Assembly (NCBI GenBank): GCA_013816265.1 | Contig: JACDES010000014.1 | Coordinates: forward strand, 1-39,488 | Reading direction: 5' to 3' | Length of the DNA: 39,488 nt | Source: Parachlamydiaceae bacterium | Lineage (GTDB): Bacteria > Chlamydiota > Chlamydiia > Chlamydiales > Parachlamydiaceae | Shown: piece by piece, positions 1-7,445 of the stretch | How the letters are laid out: each line of letters starts with the position of its first letter | How positions within the stretch are numbered: the first letter of the stretch is position 1 | Notes under the pieces: model-generated | The model's input: the letters and a program-made list of their open reading frames with translations, nothing else | Told to the model about the DNA's origin: nothing | Databases searched by the model: none | Made by a program: the position numbers and the translations under genes

Positions 1-100
1 ATTGATCCAAGAATATGTGTAGCAATCAAATAAAAAATCAAAAGGGTTCATGATGTGTTTTAGAGGTTATTATATAAAATCAAGTTAGGTTGATGCGTAT

Positions 101-153
101 GTCCTGAAAGGACGGCATAATCATGTATGTATCATATGCCGTCCTTTCAGGAC
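101..153. repeat. Perfect hairpin core of dispersed palindrome family A
   Basis: Arms 101-119 (GTCCTGAAAGGACGGCATA) and 135-153 are exact reverse complements around a 15-nt loop. A very similar hairpin is at 6138-6195, at the centre of the large palindrome there. Here the core is followed on the right (175-232) by the family's outer blocks (CCCAGGCCTCC, then CCTGGGCTATTTCATGCCGG and CCTAAC), but the matching left half is missing, so this is a half element. No T-run follows, so I do not call it a terminator. Confidence 0.85.
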
Positions 154-207
154 TCGATGGATTGTATGTATTGACCCAGGCCTCCGCTTTGCTGCGACCT
201 GGGCTAT

Positions 208-323
208 TTCATGCCGGCCCTTCAGACCTAACACAGAGTGCTTTCTTTAGAAAAAATTGAGGATAAAGATCTGTAATAAGAACAAGGCGATTCTCACTTT
301 ATTTCTTATTTTGACAACATTGG
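208..323 (+). repeat. Dispersed repeat arm, inverted copy at 39373-39488
   Basis: This 116-nt stretch matches the reverse complement of 39373-39488 without gaps and with about four mismatches. It begins in the TTCATGCCGGCCCTTCAG block of palindrome family A and ends at the TTATTTTGACA block. The second copy runs off the right edge of the window. Parts of the same sequence are also at 6385-6517. The short open frame across 257-511 is a by-product of this repeat and is not a gene. Confidence 0.85.
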
Positions 324-421
324 GCTATAAACAGACGCTCTCCGAGCTAACAAAGATAAGCAAATATAAGAAATTATTTTATATTCACTTTGTTAGCTCG
401 GAGAGCGTTTGTTTTCAGCCC
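322..421. repeat. Palindrome nested inside the family A repeat
   Basis: Arms 335-355 and 388-408 (ACGCTCTCCGAGCTAACAAAG and its complement) pair perfectly. With a few mismatches the pairing extends out to 322 and 421. The inverted copy at the right end of the window lacks this block: there the flanks sit almost directly together (39354-39386). This looks like a palindrome inserted into an older repeat. It is followed at 419-445 by a smaller hairpin (CCCAGGGT...ACCCTGGG). Confidence 0.75.
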
Positions 422-507
422 AGGGTGACCAGAGGGAACCCTGGGAATCCCAAAAAAATATATAGAGCTCGTAGAGCGATTCAAATACGCTATTATGCTT
501 TGGTTTT

Positions 508-831
508 CTAAGGCGTGCTTATATTTAAGGGCCTATCGGCCTGTCTACATTCTTTGTAGACAACCTGTCCATTGACAACCTTTAAATCATATGTTGTTTG
601 GTCAATCGTTGTAGGACCGATTTGAGTTCTTTCTAAATATCGATATTTTTGCGACCCATCTTCTTCCTGAATAATTTCATATGGATCTCCAGCTTGTTCT
701 TTTAGGGACGCTACAGGTGCTCCAATAGGGATTTGTTCAAATGACACACGTGTCATTGATGGCTGACATCCTGTGAATAAAATACTGGATAAAATTCCAA
801 AAAACCAATGTGTTAATTTTTTATTTTTCAT
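508..831 (-). CDS. Small lipoprotein, possibly BamE/SmpA-like
   Basis: The product is about 107 aa. The ATG at 831 is chosen over a longer frame because an AAAAGGAG ribosome site lies just upstream, and because this start falls 4 nt after the stop of the preceding gene. The N-terminus is a short basic-hydrophobic signal ending in L-F-T-G-C, a lipobox-like site with Cys near residue 22. The body has a run of the type I-G-A-P-V-x-x-L-x-x-x-A-G-D-P followed by K-Y-R-Y and a closing NGQVV strand. That resembles the SmpA/OmlA (BamE) fold of outer-membrane assembly lipoproteins, but this is only a pattern impression. It is last in a minus-strand run with rodA. Lipoprotein status is likely; the function is not established. 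Confidence 0.6.
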   Translation of the reverse strand: MKNKKLTHWFFGILSSILFTGCQPSMTRVSFEQIPIGAPVASLKEQAGDPYEIIQEEDGSQKYRYLERTQIGPTTIDQTTYDLKVVNGQVVYKECRQADRPLNISTP

Positions 832-835
832 AAAT

Positions 836-1273
836 TTACGAATCTCCTTTTTTCCAAATAAGTCCATCTACGATAGTGCGAAACTGGTCTGTTGAAGCAT
901 ATTCTGCATGAAAAGAATAATCCCCGTTTTCCTTCAATTCATAAACTTCAAATCCATCAAATGTGACTTGCCCTCTAAACTCCCATGCGATAACATTTTC
1001 TTCAATGATTCCTTTTCCATTGATCTTTCCCATTAATTCGTTTTCAATCGTTATTGAAAAACCATTAGTGGTTATATTTTCTAAAAGGAAATAATTGACT
1101 ACGTGATCGTTGATTCCTTCCATTTCTACTTTTTGGACAGCTCTTAAAATCCCAGGAATCTCTTCAGTGATTTGCCATTTAGTAAAAAATTTTATTGAGT
1201 CGGGAGAGGCTGTGAAGGTGATTTTGCCTTGTCCAATCCAAATACCGGGTTTGAGAATAAATTCATGAGTCAT
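836..1273 (-). CDS. Hypothetical protein downstream of rodA
   Basis: This is a 145-aa protein with no signal peptide and no membrane segment. It is rich in beta-forming alternation (I-W-I-G-Q-G-K-I-T-F, F-S-I-T-I-E-N-E-L, V-I-A-W-E-F-R-G), which suggests a small beta-barrel or lipocalin-like fold. I do not recognise a family. Its ATG overlaps the rodA stop by one base (TAATG), so it is probably translationally coupled to rodA, and the lipoprotein gene follows 4 nt after its stop. The three-gene run suggests a cell-envelope setting, but nothing in the sequence gives a reaction. Confidence 0.7.
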   Translation of the reverse strand: MTHEFILKPGIWIGQGKITFTASPDSIKFFTKWQITEEIPGILRAVQKVEMEGINDHVVNYFLLENITTNGFSITIENELMGKINGKGIIEENVIAWEFRGQVTFDGFEVYELKENGDYSFHAEYASTDQFRTIVDGLIWKKGDS

Positions 1274-2412
1274 TAAAACATAAACCTTCTGCTATAGATA
1301 CTTTGTAATAATCCTAGGGCGATCATCGTCGCTAATGTAGAAGATCCTCCATAAGTGACGAGCACTAATGGTACCCCAGTTATTGGTAGAAATCCACACA
1401 TCATTCCAATATTAACTAAAATATGCATCGCAAGATAGACTGTAATTCCGGCAGATAATAAGCGTCCAAAAGGATCCTTAGAGACTGCTGTTACTTGAAA
1501 GCTAAAATAGATTAAGGCGTAATAGAGAACTAATAATAAGAGTAGTCCAATAAAACCAAATTCTTCTCCAAATGCAGGAAAGACAGAGTCGGTATAAGGC
1601 ATCGGAAGCCAGCCCCTACCAGTAAATTCACTTTTACGCCACCCAGTTCCCGTTAATCCGCCTAATGCAATAGCTGTTGCAGCAGTCTTCTGGTGGTGCG
1701 TTGCTGGATCTAATCGATCAAATTGATAATCTTTTAAAACTTTAGTGGCATATGGTCTGAGAGTCTCATGAGGTAGGAAGCCTAGAAATATAAGCGCAAC
1801 TAAAAATAGAGACAGCCCTCCACAAATCGACATCATTTTAACAATCGATGGTCTTATATCGCCAAAATAAAACATCACTAATGTGATAGGAAGGAGAACT
1901 AAAGCAGTTCCAAGATCGGGTTGGCGTAAAATAAGAATAAAAGGGATGCCTACGATGATAGCTGCATAAAAAGCGGTACTCCACGAGGCAGCTAAAGAAC
2001 GCCTCCGTTCCAAAAACCAACTCAAAGAGATAACAACAATCAATTTTGCATATTCTGAGGGCTGAAAACTTATGTTAACAAATGGAATTCGATACCATCG
2101 ATGGACACGTTGGATACTATCCGTGAAAAAAAGACCAATGAGCAATAGAAGCATTATTCCGTAGAGAATCCAGGTCCATTCGCGCAGTTTATTATAATCG
2201 AATCCGGCACAAAATAGAAAAACAGCACTTCCTATAACAAACCATTGTATCTGCGTTTTTACCATAGGAGTAAAAAATACTTCCTCAGTATGATCTGACT
2301 GTGAATCGATGGAATAAGCCGAAATGACGAGTAGGCTGATGAGCATGAGAGCCAAAATAATTGGAATCACTCTGAAATCAAGTCGTGTAAGAGAACGTGG
2401 AGACCAAATCAT
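1273..2412 (-). CDS. rodA: RodA, SEDS-family peptidoglycan glycosyltransferase
   Basis: This is a 379-aa polytopic membrane protein of normal RodA length with about ten hydrophobic segments. SEDS hallmarks are present: QPSEYAKL at residues 117-124, RQPDLGTAL at 163-171, and a periplasmic YTDSVFPAFGEEFG block around 273-286. Asp275 lies in that block, near the site where the essential SEDS aspartate is expected. The C-terminus has the usual P-I-T-G-V-P-L-V-x-x-x-Y-G-G-S-S motif. RodA polymerises glycan strands from lipid II together with a class B PBP. It is divergent from birA, an arrangement I recall in Chlamydia (CT725/CT726). Start is ATG at 2412. In chlamydiae this fits a peptidoglycan synthesis role at division or in a sacculus. 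Confidence 0.93.
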   Translation of the reverse strand: MIWSPRSLTRLDFRVIPIILALMLISLLVISAYSIDSQSDHTEEVFFTPMVKTQIQWFVIGSAVFLFCAGFDYNKLREWTWILYGIMLLLLIGLFFTDSIQRVHRWYRIPFVNISFQPSEYAKLIVVISLSWFLERRRSLAASWSTAFYAAIIVGIPFILILRQPDLGTALVLLPITLVMFYFGDIRPSIVKMMSICGGLSLFLVALIFLGFLPHETLRPYATKVLKDYQFDRLDPATHHQKTAATAIALGGLTGTGWRKSEFTGRGWLPMPYTDSVFPAFGEEFGFIGLLLLLVLYYALIYFSFQVTAVSKDPFGRLLSAGITVYLAMHILVNIGMMCGFLPITGVPLVLVTYGGSSTLATMIALGLLQSIYSRRFMF

Positions 2413-2544
2413 AAAATAATAAAACAGAAATAACTATATAATAAAAGTGGAATGCAATTTTTCCTAAATAATAGACCTCTAGTATAAGATATCAAGAATT
2501 ATTGTGTGTTACAAGTTAAAACAGATGAATATCAGGAACTTTTT

Positions 2545-3273
2545 ATGAAGCTTTCACGGCATCATTTTCTTACTATCGCCTCAACAAATACATGGGCTAA
2601 AGAACATGTAGAAGATTTTGAGCTGGATGAAATGACATTAGTGACAGCCGATGAGCAAACAAGTGGGAGAGGAAGATTCAAGAGAGTTTGGTGTTCTCCT
2701 GCAGGATTGAATATTTATGCGACCTTTTGTTTTTATATCGGTGTTGATCGATCAGATATAGGCCATGTTCCACAGTTATTGGCTATTTCGGCGACGGAAG
2801 TTCTTGAGCAACTCAATTTTATCCCATTAGTGAAATGGCCTAATGATATTTTAATAAAGGGGAAAAAAGTTGCGGGGATCTTATGTGAAATAGTGATGCA
2901 TGAAGATAAGAGGTGTGTTGTTTGTGGAATAGGATTAAATGTCAATATGCCCCTCCACCAATTACAGAAAATAGACCGTCCTGCCACTTCATTATTAGTT
3001 GAAGGTGGACAAGAAATGAATGTTGAAATGGTTTTGAAATCAATTACAACAATATTTGGCAATAATTTAGATGAATTTTTAAAGAGTGGATTTGATTCTT
3101 TTTTTTCCGATTATCAGGAGCATTCGTATTATAAAAAAGGCGAGGAAGTTAAATTTAATGATAATCAAGAGATTGTTAAAGGAAAATTTCATTCATTAAA
3201 TAAAGATGGAACAATGACTCTACAGCTAAATGAAGGGGTGCTTAGAACGTTTTACGCGGGTGAATTTGTTTAG
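2545..3273 (+). CDS. birA: Biotin--[acetyl-CoA-carboxylase] ligase BirA
   Basis: The product is about 242 aa and lacks the N-terminal winged-helix repressor domain of E. coli BirA, so it is a catalytic-only ligase that attaches biotin to the carboxyl carrier protein of acetyl-CoA carboxylase. The biotinyl-AMP loop G-R-G-R-F-K-R-V-W (residues 41-49), the KWPNDIL block (97-103) and KVAGILCE (108-115) are intact. A small C-terminal SH3-like domain follows. I prefer the ATG at 2545, which has AGGAA 7 nt upstream and gives the typical start before I-A-S-T-N-T-W; a GTG at 2506 would add 13 residues. It is transcribed away from rodA across a 93-132 bp AT-rich gap. Confidence 0.92.
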   Translation: MKLSRHHFLTIASTNTWAKEHVEDFELDEMTLVTADEQTSGRGRFKRVWCSPAGLNIYATFCFYIGVDRSDIGHVPQLLAISATEVLEQLNFIPLVKWPNDILIKGKKVAGILCEIVMHEDKRCVVCGIGLNVNMPLHQLQKIDRPATSLLVEGGQEMNVEMVLKSITTIFGNNLDEFLKSGFDSFFSDYQEHSYYKKGEEVKFNDNQEIVKGKFHSLNKDGTMTLQLNEGVLRTFYAGEFV

Positions 3274-3335
3274 TGTGGGATCATCAGTTATACAAGAGCG
3301 CTATTGCTAATTTATAGCAATGAATAATGAATCAA

Positions 3336-3575
3336 AGGAAAAATCGCTCATTCCTTTACCACTACCGTGGTAAATATGCTTGTTGTGATTATTATCCCAG
3401 GGCAGCAAAGCTGACCTGGGCTAATTACCTTAACCCATTTCGGGTTATTTCCCTTAGTATAACCTCAGAGAGGTTAAGGTTAATAGCCCAGGTCAGCTTT
3501 TCTGCCCTGGGATAATAATCACAATAGGCATATTTACCACGGTAATGGTAAAGGAATGATGCGATTTTGTATAGA
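3336..3575. repeat. Long inverted repeat between birA and the next gene
   Basis: The segment 3340-3435 is nearly the exact reverse complement of 3471-3566. It includes CTTTACCACTACCGTGGTAA, GTGATTATTATCCCAGGGCA and the CCTGGGCTAA block. The loop between them (3436-3470) holds a minor hairpin (AACCC...GGGTT). The CCCAGG/CCTGGG core resembles palindrome family A, so this is probably a relative. Open frames at 3327-3515 and 3425-3634 come from the repeat and have no ribosome site, so I do not annotate them. Confidence 0.8.
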
Positions 3576-3815
3576 ATATTCCAATTTTTAAGTTTGGTTA
3601 CTATACCAGGCCATATCGTACTGAGTGCATCCACAAGTATAACCTCAGAGAGGTTAAGGTTAATAGCCCAGGTCAGCTTTGCTGCCCTGGGATAATAATC
3701 ACAATAGGCATATTTACCACGGTAGTGGTAAAGGAATGATGCGATTTTGTATAAATTGTTTCAACTTTTAAGTTTGGTTATAATACCAGGCCATATCGTA
3801 CTGAGTGCATCCACC
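3456..3815. repeat. 180-bp tandem duplication containing a gene 3' end
   Basis: Positions 3456-3635 and 3636-3815 are tandem copies with an exact 180-bp period and about nine mismatches. The right-hand copy contains the last ~48 nt and the stop codon of the minus-strand 658-aa gene (stop at 3768-3770). The left-hand copy carries the same coding tail detached from any gene (about 3588-3635). Each copy also carries the right arm of the long inverted repeat. Confidence 0.9.
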
Positions 3816-5744
3816 ACCACGAATTTTTTCACCATGGAGAGCATAAATGTAATTTGCTGTATCTTGAGCATTTAATAATTCAATCACGTAAGCTGAACTA
3901 TTACAATCTTTTGGAAAAACTTCTTTTCTTTGCTTTAAAAATTCAGTTTCGCCATGGGGTTCGAAAATCTGTAAATCATCGCCCTCTTTTCGCATTCCTA
4001 TTGCTGCTCCTGCAACGATTAATGTAGCACCGGTTGCATTGGATTCTAACCATTCTTTAATTCCTTTCATCAAATCATTTGACTTGACTACTTCATCAGA
4101 GCCAAAACTCACCCTGTTATCAAACGACATTCCTGTTGTGCTTCCTGCTGTGGGATGACCTCTATTAAAAATGTTATTATCTTTTAATATTTGAGTATCT
4201 TTTGGTTCGTCCAAATCAAAAGGATCCACGGTACCATTTGGAGCAATCTTGGTTTTGAGAAATGCTTGAATTTCAGCTTTTTTTATTAAGGCAAAAACGT
4301 CTTCCATTGCTTTAACTTTTTTTGTTTTGCTAGATGAGGCAGCAAATGCGATACTTGCTAATGTGCATGCTGCAGGTCCACCTGCATTGTATTGGTTGGC
4401 ACCAGCAAAGACAACTTTACCTGAAGTAGATACTAACAAGGGTTTAGGTAAAACAACATTTTGTTTTGGAGGTACGATTGGCTTATCAACCTTACTCAAA
4501 TTCTCAGGTTGCGGAGTTATTTTTTTTGCCGGTGCTACTTGGGCTGTTTGTGGATCTGCAACAACGGGTTTACTTTGATCTGATGAATACCAAAGCATGT
4601 CAAATTGCGAGAGATTCGAATTTTTTATTTCCTCGCGAATTTCTGTGATGATCCAATTAACCGTACTATTTACATCTTCAAATAACCTAATATAAATTTT
4701 CATTTTTGTGTTATCTGCTTGTTGTGTGCCAGATACTTGATCTAAAAGCTCTATATTTGATCCAACCTTTTTAATCGCTCTAGATGTCCAAGGTAACATT
4801 AAAACAGCTCCTGTAGATGAAGAAGAATACCACTCTTCTAGAGCAATTTTTAAATCTTCTCGTTCCACTAATCCTTTAGTTCCATAGATCACACGATTAT
4901 CACAAACAACCCCTCTTGAGGTTATGTTAAATTTAACGTTTTGATCAGAAATATTGAGTTCTTTTAAAATAGTTAAATCTTTTTGACCTTCGAAATCAAA
5001 GGAATTTACTGTTCCGTTCGGCAATCTTTTACTTTGAAGAAATTTTTGAACATTCTCAAAATTTAAAAGCTTGGTAATGTTTACAGAAATATCCCCCATT
5101 GGAATTTTTGAAAAAATTGTGCTATAAGCAGTACTTATAAGCGTAATAGCAGCGGGTCCACCCTTATAAACAGTTTCAAAATTATGACTTGCGATCACTT
5201 TACTACCTAAACGTTCAGTAGAGACCGCATTTTTAGAATCTTTTTTTACCTCTTCTGGCTTTTTAGGTTCTTCAGTTATAGGATCTTTAATTGTGGTAGA
5301 TGTTTTTGCAAAAACTGTTTCAGTTAGATTTTGAGTGAGTTTTTCAACTGGTTTTTTGTTGCTATCATTTTTAGGAACCTCTTGGATCTGTTTTGTTATA
5401 GGCTCTTTTGGAACAGCTGTGACAGATATTTTATCAGAGTTTGAAGTTAGTGGTTTATCCGTAGGCTTATCTGAGGGTGTCTCTATATTATCTTGAGTGT
5501 GAAGCTCTTTGGTGACATCTTTTACTTTTTCGACTGTAGTAGATATTGGAGTATTTTCTTGAATAGGCTTGATTCTTCCCATGTATTCAATTAATTTTAA
5601 AAAAAATGTGATGGCGATGATTCCTGGAAATATGAGAGCAAAAGCATGTCCTAGTCTGGAAAATGGATTTGTATTCTGATCTCTCACGCCATTCCATTGA
5701 TTTTTAATAAAATTAAGACATGCTGCACTTGAAAGTATTTTCAT
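3768..5744 (-). CDS. Membrane-anchored protein with two tandem papain-like(?) domains
   Basis: This is a 658-aa protein. Residues 32-53 form a single membrane segment. A Lys/Pro/Thr-rich low-complexity linker follows to about 185. Then come two related domains of ~210 aa, at about 189-405 and 449-658, joined by a Pro-rich linker. Shared landmarks are GGPAA(I/C)TL, P-N-G-T-V-x-x-F-D, DNRV, E-W-x-x-S-x-x-T-G-A, and a closing Q-(F/Y)-D-M-x-W-Y. In the second copy Cys460 follows GGPAA and His597 sits in I-F-E-P-H-G, the order and spacing expected of a papain-like cysteine peptidase. In the first copy these positions are Ile200 and Ser338, so it would be inactive. No named family is recognised; peptidase activity is inference. 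The gene's 3' end lies in a tandem duplication. Confidence 0.7.
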   Translation of the reverse strand: MKILSSAACLNFIKNQWNGVRDQNTNPFSRLGHAFALIFPGIIAITFFLKLIEYMGRIKPIQENTPISTTVEKVKDVTKELHTQDNIETPSDKPTDKPLTSNSDKISVTAVPKEPITKQIQEVPKNDSNKKPVEKLTQNLTETVFAKTSTTIKDPITEEPKKPEEVKKDSKNAVSTERLGSKVIASHNFETVYKGGPAAITLISTAYSTIFSKIPMGDISVNITKLLNFENVQKFLQSKRLPNGTVNSFDFEGQKDLTILKELNISDQNVKFNITSRGVVCDNRVIYGTKGLVEREDLKIALEEWYSSSSTGAVLMLPWTSRAIKKVGSNIELLDQVSGTQQADNTKMKIYIRLFEDVNSTVNWIITEIREEIKNSNLSQFDMLWYSSDQSKPVVADPQTAQVAPAKKITPQPENLSKVDKPIVPPKQNVVLPKPLLVSTSGKVVFAGANQYNAGGPAACTLASIAFAASSSKTKKVKAMEDVFALIKKAEIQAFLKTKIAPNGTVDPFDLDEPKDTQILKDNNIFNRGHPTAGSTTGMSFDNRVSFGSDEVVKSNDLMKGIKEWLESNATGATLIVAGAAIGMRKEGDDLQIFEPHGETEFLKQRKEVFPKDCNSSAYVIELLNAQDTANYIYALHGEKIRGGGCTQYDMAWYYNQT

Positions 5745-5941
5745 ATTTATCTCTGATTAATTGTTTTAATAATAAAAATTAAGTTAATATATAAACTATA
5801 AATTTTTTAATAATAAAAATCAAACAAATAAAATTAATCACACAAATCTGGTGTTTAAAAAATGTTTAAGTACTTTAATTGAATTCAATGCTGAGGTTGG
5901 GAGACGCAGAGAGGTGAGATCAGTTAAATTAGGTTAGATAA

Positions 5942-6563
5942 AAGCCTAGCGACTCTTTGTTAGCTCGTAGAGCATCTGTCAAAATAAGAAAAAAAATAGG
6001 CGAATAACCTTTTTCCTTTCTCACTTATTTACCCATATTCACTTAATAAAAATTCCTTTTGTTAGGCCTGAAGGGCCGGCATGAAATAGCCCAGGTCGCA
6101 GCGATGCGGAGGCCTGGGACAGTACGAACAATACATTGAGTCCTGTAGGGACGGCATATTGATTCGTGCATGATTATGCCGTCCTTACAGGACTCGATTA
6201 CTATTTTATTTTTAAACCCAGGCCTCCGCTCAATGGCATTCGGTTAAGGAAGGTTCGTTTTTATAAGTAACTAAAAATAAGCATATCTAAAAAATCATGC
6301 TTTTTTAGCACCTCCCTTAACACATAACCAAAAGGCACATGGTTTCTTAACCGAATGCCATTGGGCCTCCGCTTTGCTACGATCTGGGCTATTTCATGCC
6401 GGCCCTTCAGGCCTAACGCAGAGAATTTTTCTTAAAATAAATATAGTATTAGAATTGGAAACAGTACCAGTAAAAAAATAGGTGATAATGATATTTTTTC
6501 TTATTTTGACAGCATTGGGATTTGAATAACCTCTCTCCGAGCTAACGAAGAGTCGTTTGGCTT
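5942..6563. repeat. ~620-bp nested palindrome, family A full copy
   Basis: Paired blocks from outside in are: 5942-5966 with 6539-6563 (around GAGCTAAC); 5976-5994 with 6494-6512 (CTGTCAAAATAAG); 6061-6104 with 6374-6417 (GTTAGGCCTGAAGGGCCGGC, then ATGAAATAGCCCAGGTC); 6108-6118 with 6218-6228 (GGAGGCCTGGG); and the core hairpin 6138-6157 with 6175-6195. The right side is interrupted by a 133-bp mobile element. Partial copies occur at 101-323 and 39290-39488. With 5745-5941, which is only AT-rich leader sequence, this fills the gap between the two flanking genes; I see no coding sequence in it. Confidence 0.85.
6231..6363. mobile_element. 133-bp MITE with IS4-type ends
   Basis: The ends are perfect 18-bp inverted repeats, CAATGGCATTCGGTTAAG at 6231-6248 and its complement at 6346-6363. 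They are flanked by a 10-bp direct repeat GGCCTCCGCT at 6221-6230 and 6364-6373, the target duplication. Removing the element and one duplicate restores the uninterrupted family A block seen at 175-200. The inside is non-coding and holds a central hairpin (CTAAAAAA...TTTTTTAG, 6287-6308). Ends with a GGTTAAG-type motif and a 10-13 bp target duplication are typical of the IS4 family, so a transposase of that type encoded elsewhere probably moved it. Confidence 0.88.
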
Positions 6564-6656
6564 CAATCAAATCAACCTATCTGAATCTAACAGTTCTTTC
6601 CGTCTATGCGTTAAGCTTTAGGCAACATTTATTATAACTTTAGGATAATGCAAATT

Positions 6657-7445
6657 TTAATGACTGAAAGTTGTCAGATCCGGCACTACGGTAAGACTCG
6701 GATGAACTTTGGCCCTTAAAACCTGTTGAATGAATGATAAGGTAGTTCCGGTCGCTGAAAAGCACGAAGTGCAAGAACCTTTATATGCAATGACAACTTC
6801 TCTATCATTAATGAGATTTAGCACATCTACGCCACCGGCATCCAATTCAATATAAGGGCGAATGTCTCGACTTAAAATTTCTTCGATTAAGGCAATTTTT
6901 TGATTAGTACTCAGAGTTTCCCAACCTGGATAACCCCCTTCTAAAACTTCTCCCATATCTCTTGGGGCAGGAACTGATACATAATTTGGGGCTAGCGGGA
7001 TATCCATGCATTTTTCAGCAGCATTTTCCATTGCATCAACGACGAGATTTAAATGAGGCGCAGCCTCTTTTGGGAAGGCTGAATCTTCATTTCGATCTCG
7101 CACTTGCTTGTCGATAAGTTCTGCACTTATTCTTTTGGCCTGATCGTAATTTTTTCCAATGATAAGGTCGCAAGCAATTTCTGCGGCACCAACTAAAGCC
7201 GTCTGACCATAAGCCTGAAATTTTGCATCGACTATGATTCCATCCTCGATATCGACAAGCCAATAGAGACGGATTAAATTGCCGTCTTTGATATTTCCCT
7301 GTTCGCCTATTGCAAGCCGCATTCCCCTTTCTTCAGATTGGTCTTTCGTGAAAAAACCGACACAACGGGGCTTTTCAATTTTAGAGATTAATTTTTTACT
7401 ATATCGATTCCAAGGAAATGTATGTACTAATGCTTGCAATGTCAT
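6657..7445 (-). CDS. nifU: NifU-like Fe-S protein with degenerate scaffold domain
   Basis: This is a 262-aa protein. It has an N-terminal IscU-type domain (about 12-150) and a C-terminal Nfu-type domain (about 180-262) with the cluster-binding C-x-x-C intact (Cys225, Cys228 in GSCTSC). In the IscU-like part the three scaffold cysteines appear replaced: Asp54 in D-G-N where C-G-D is usual, Gln81 in Y-G-Q-T where F-G-C-G is usual, and Leu132 after His131 where H-C-S is usual. The Asp of CGD is Asn56. The start overlaps the nifS stop by 4 nt. The Nfu half could still carry or transfer clusters; the N-terminal half probably cannot assemble them in the classical way. The gene order with nifS and gpmA matches Chlamydia. 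Confidence 0.88.
   Translation of the reverse strand: MTLQALVHTFPWNRYSKKLISKIEKPRCVGFFTKDQSEERGMRLAIGEQGNIKDGNLIRLYWLVDIEDGIIVDAKFQAYGQTALVGAAEIACDLIIGKNYDQAKRISAELIDKQVRDRNEDSAFPKEAAPHLNLVVDAMENAAEKCMDIPLAPNYVSVPAPRDMGEVLEGGYPGWETLSTNQKIALIEEILSRDIRPYIELDAGGVDVLNLINDREVVIAYKGSCTSCFSATGTTLSFIQQVLRAKVHPSLTVVPDLTTFSH

Noticed and set aside
257-511. 84-aa open frame at the left end
   Set aside because: It lies wholly within the dispersed repeat and nested palindrome and has no ribosome site; the inverted copy at the right end does not keep the frame.
3327-3634. Two overlapping short frames with similar peptides (Y-H-Y-R-G-K-Y-A)
   Set aside because: They are readings of the two arms of one long inverted repeat, without start signals.
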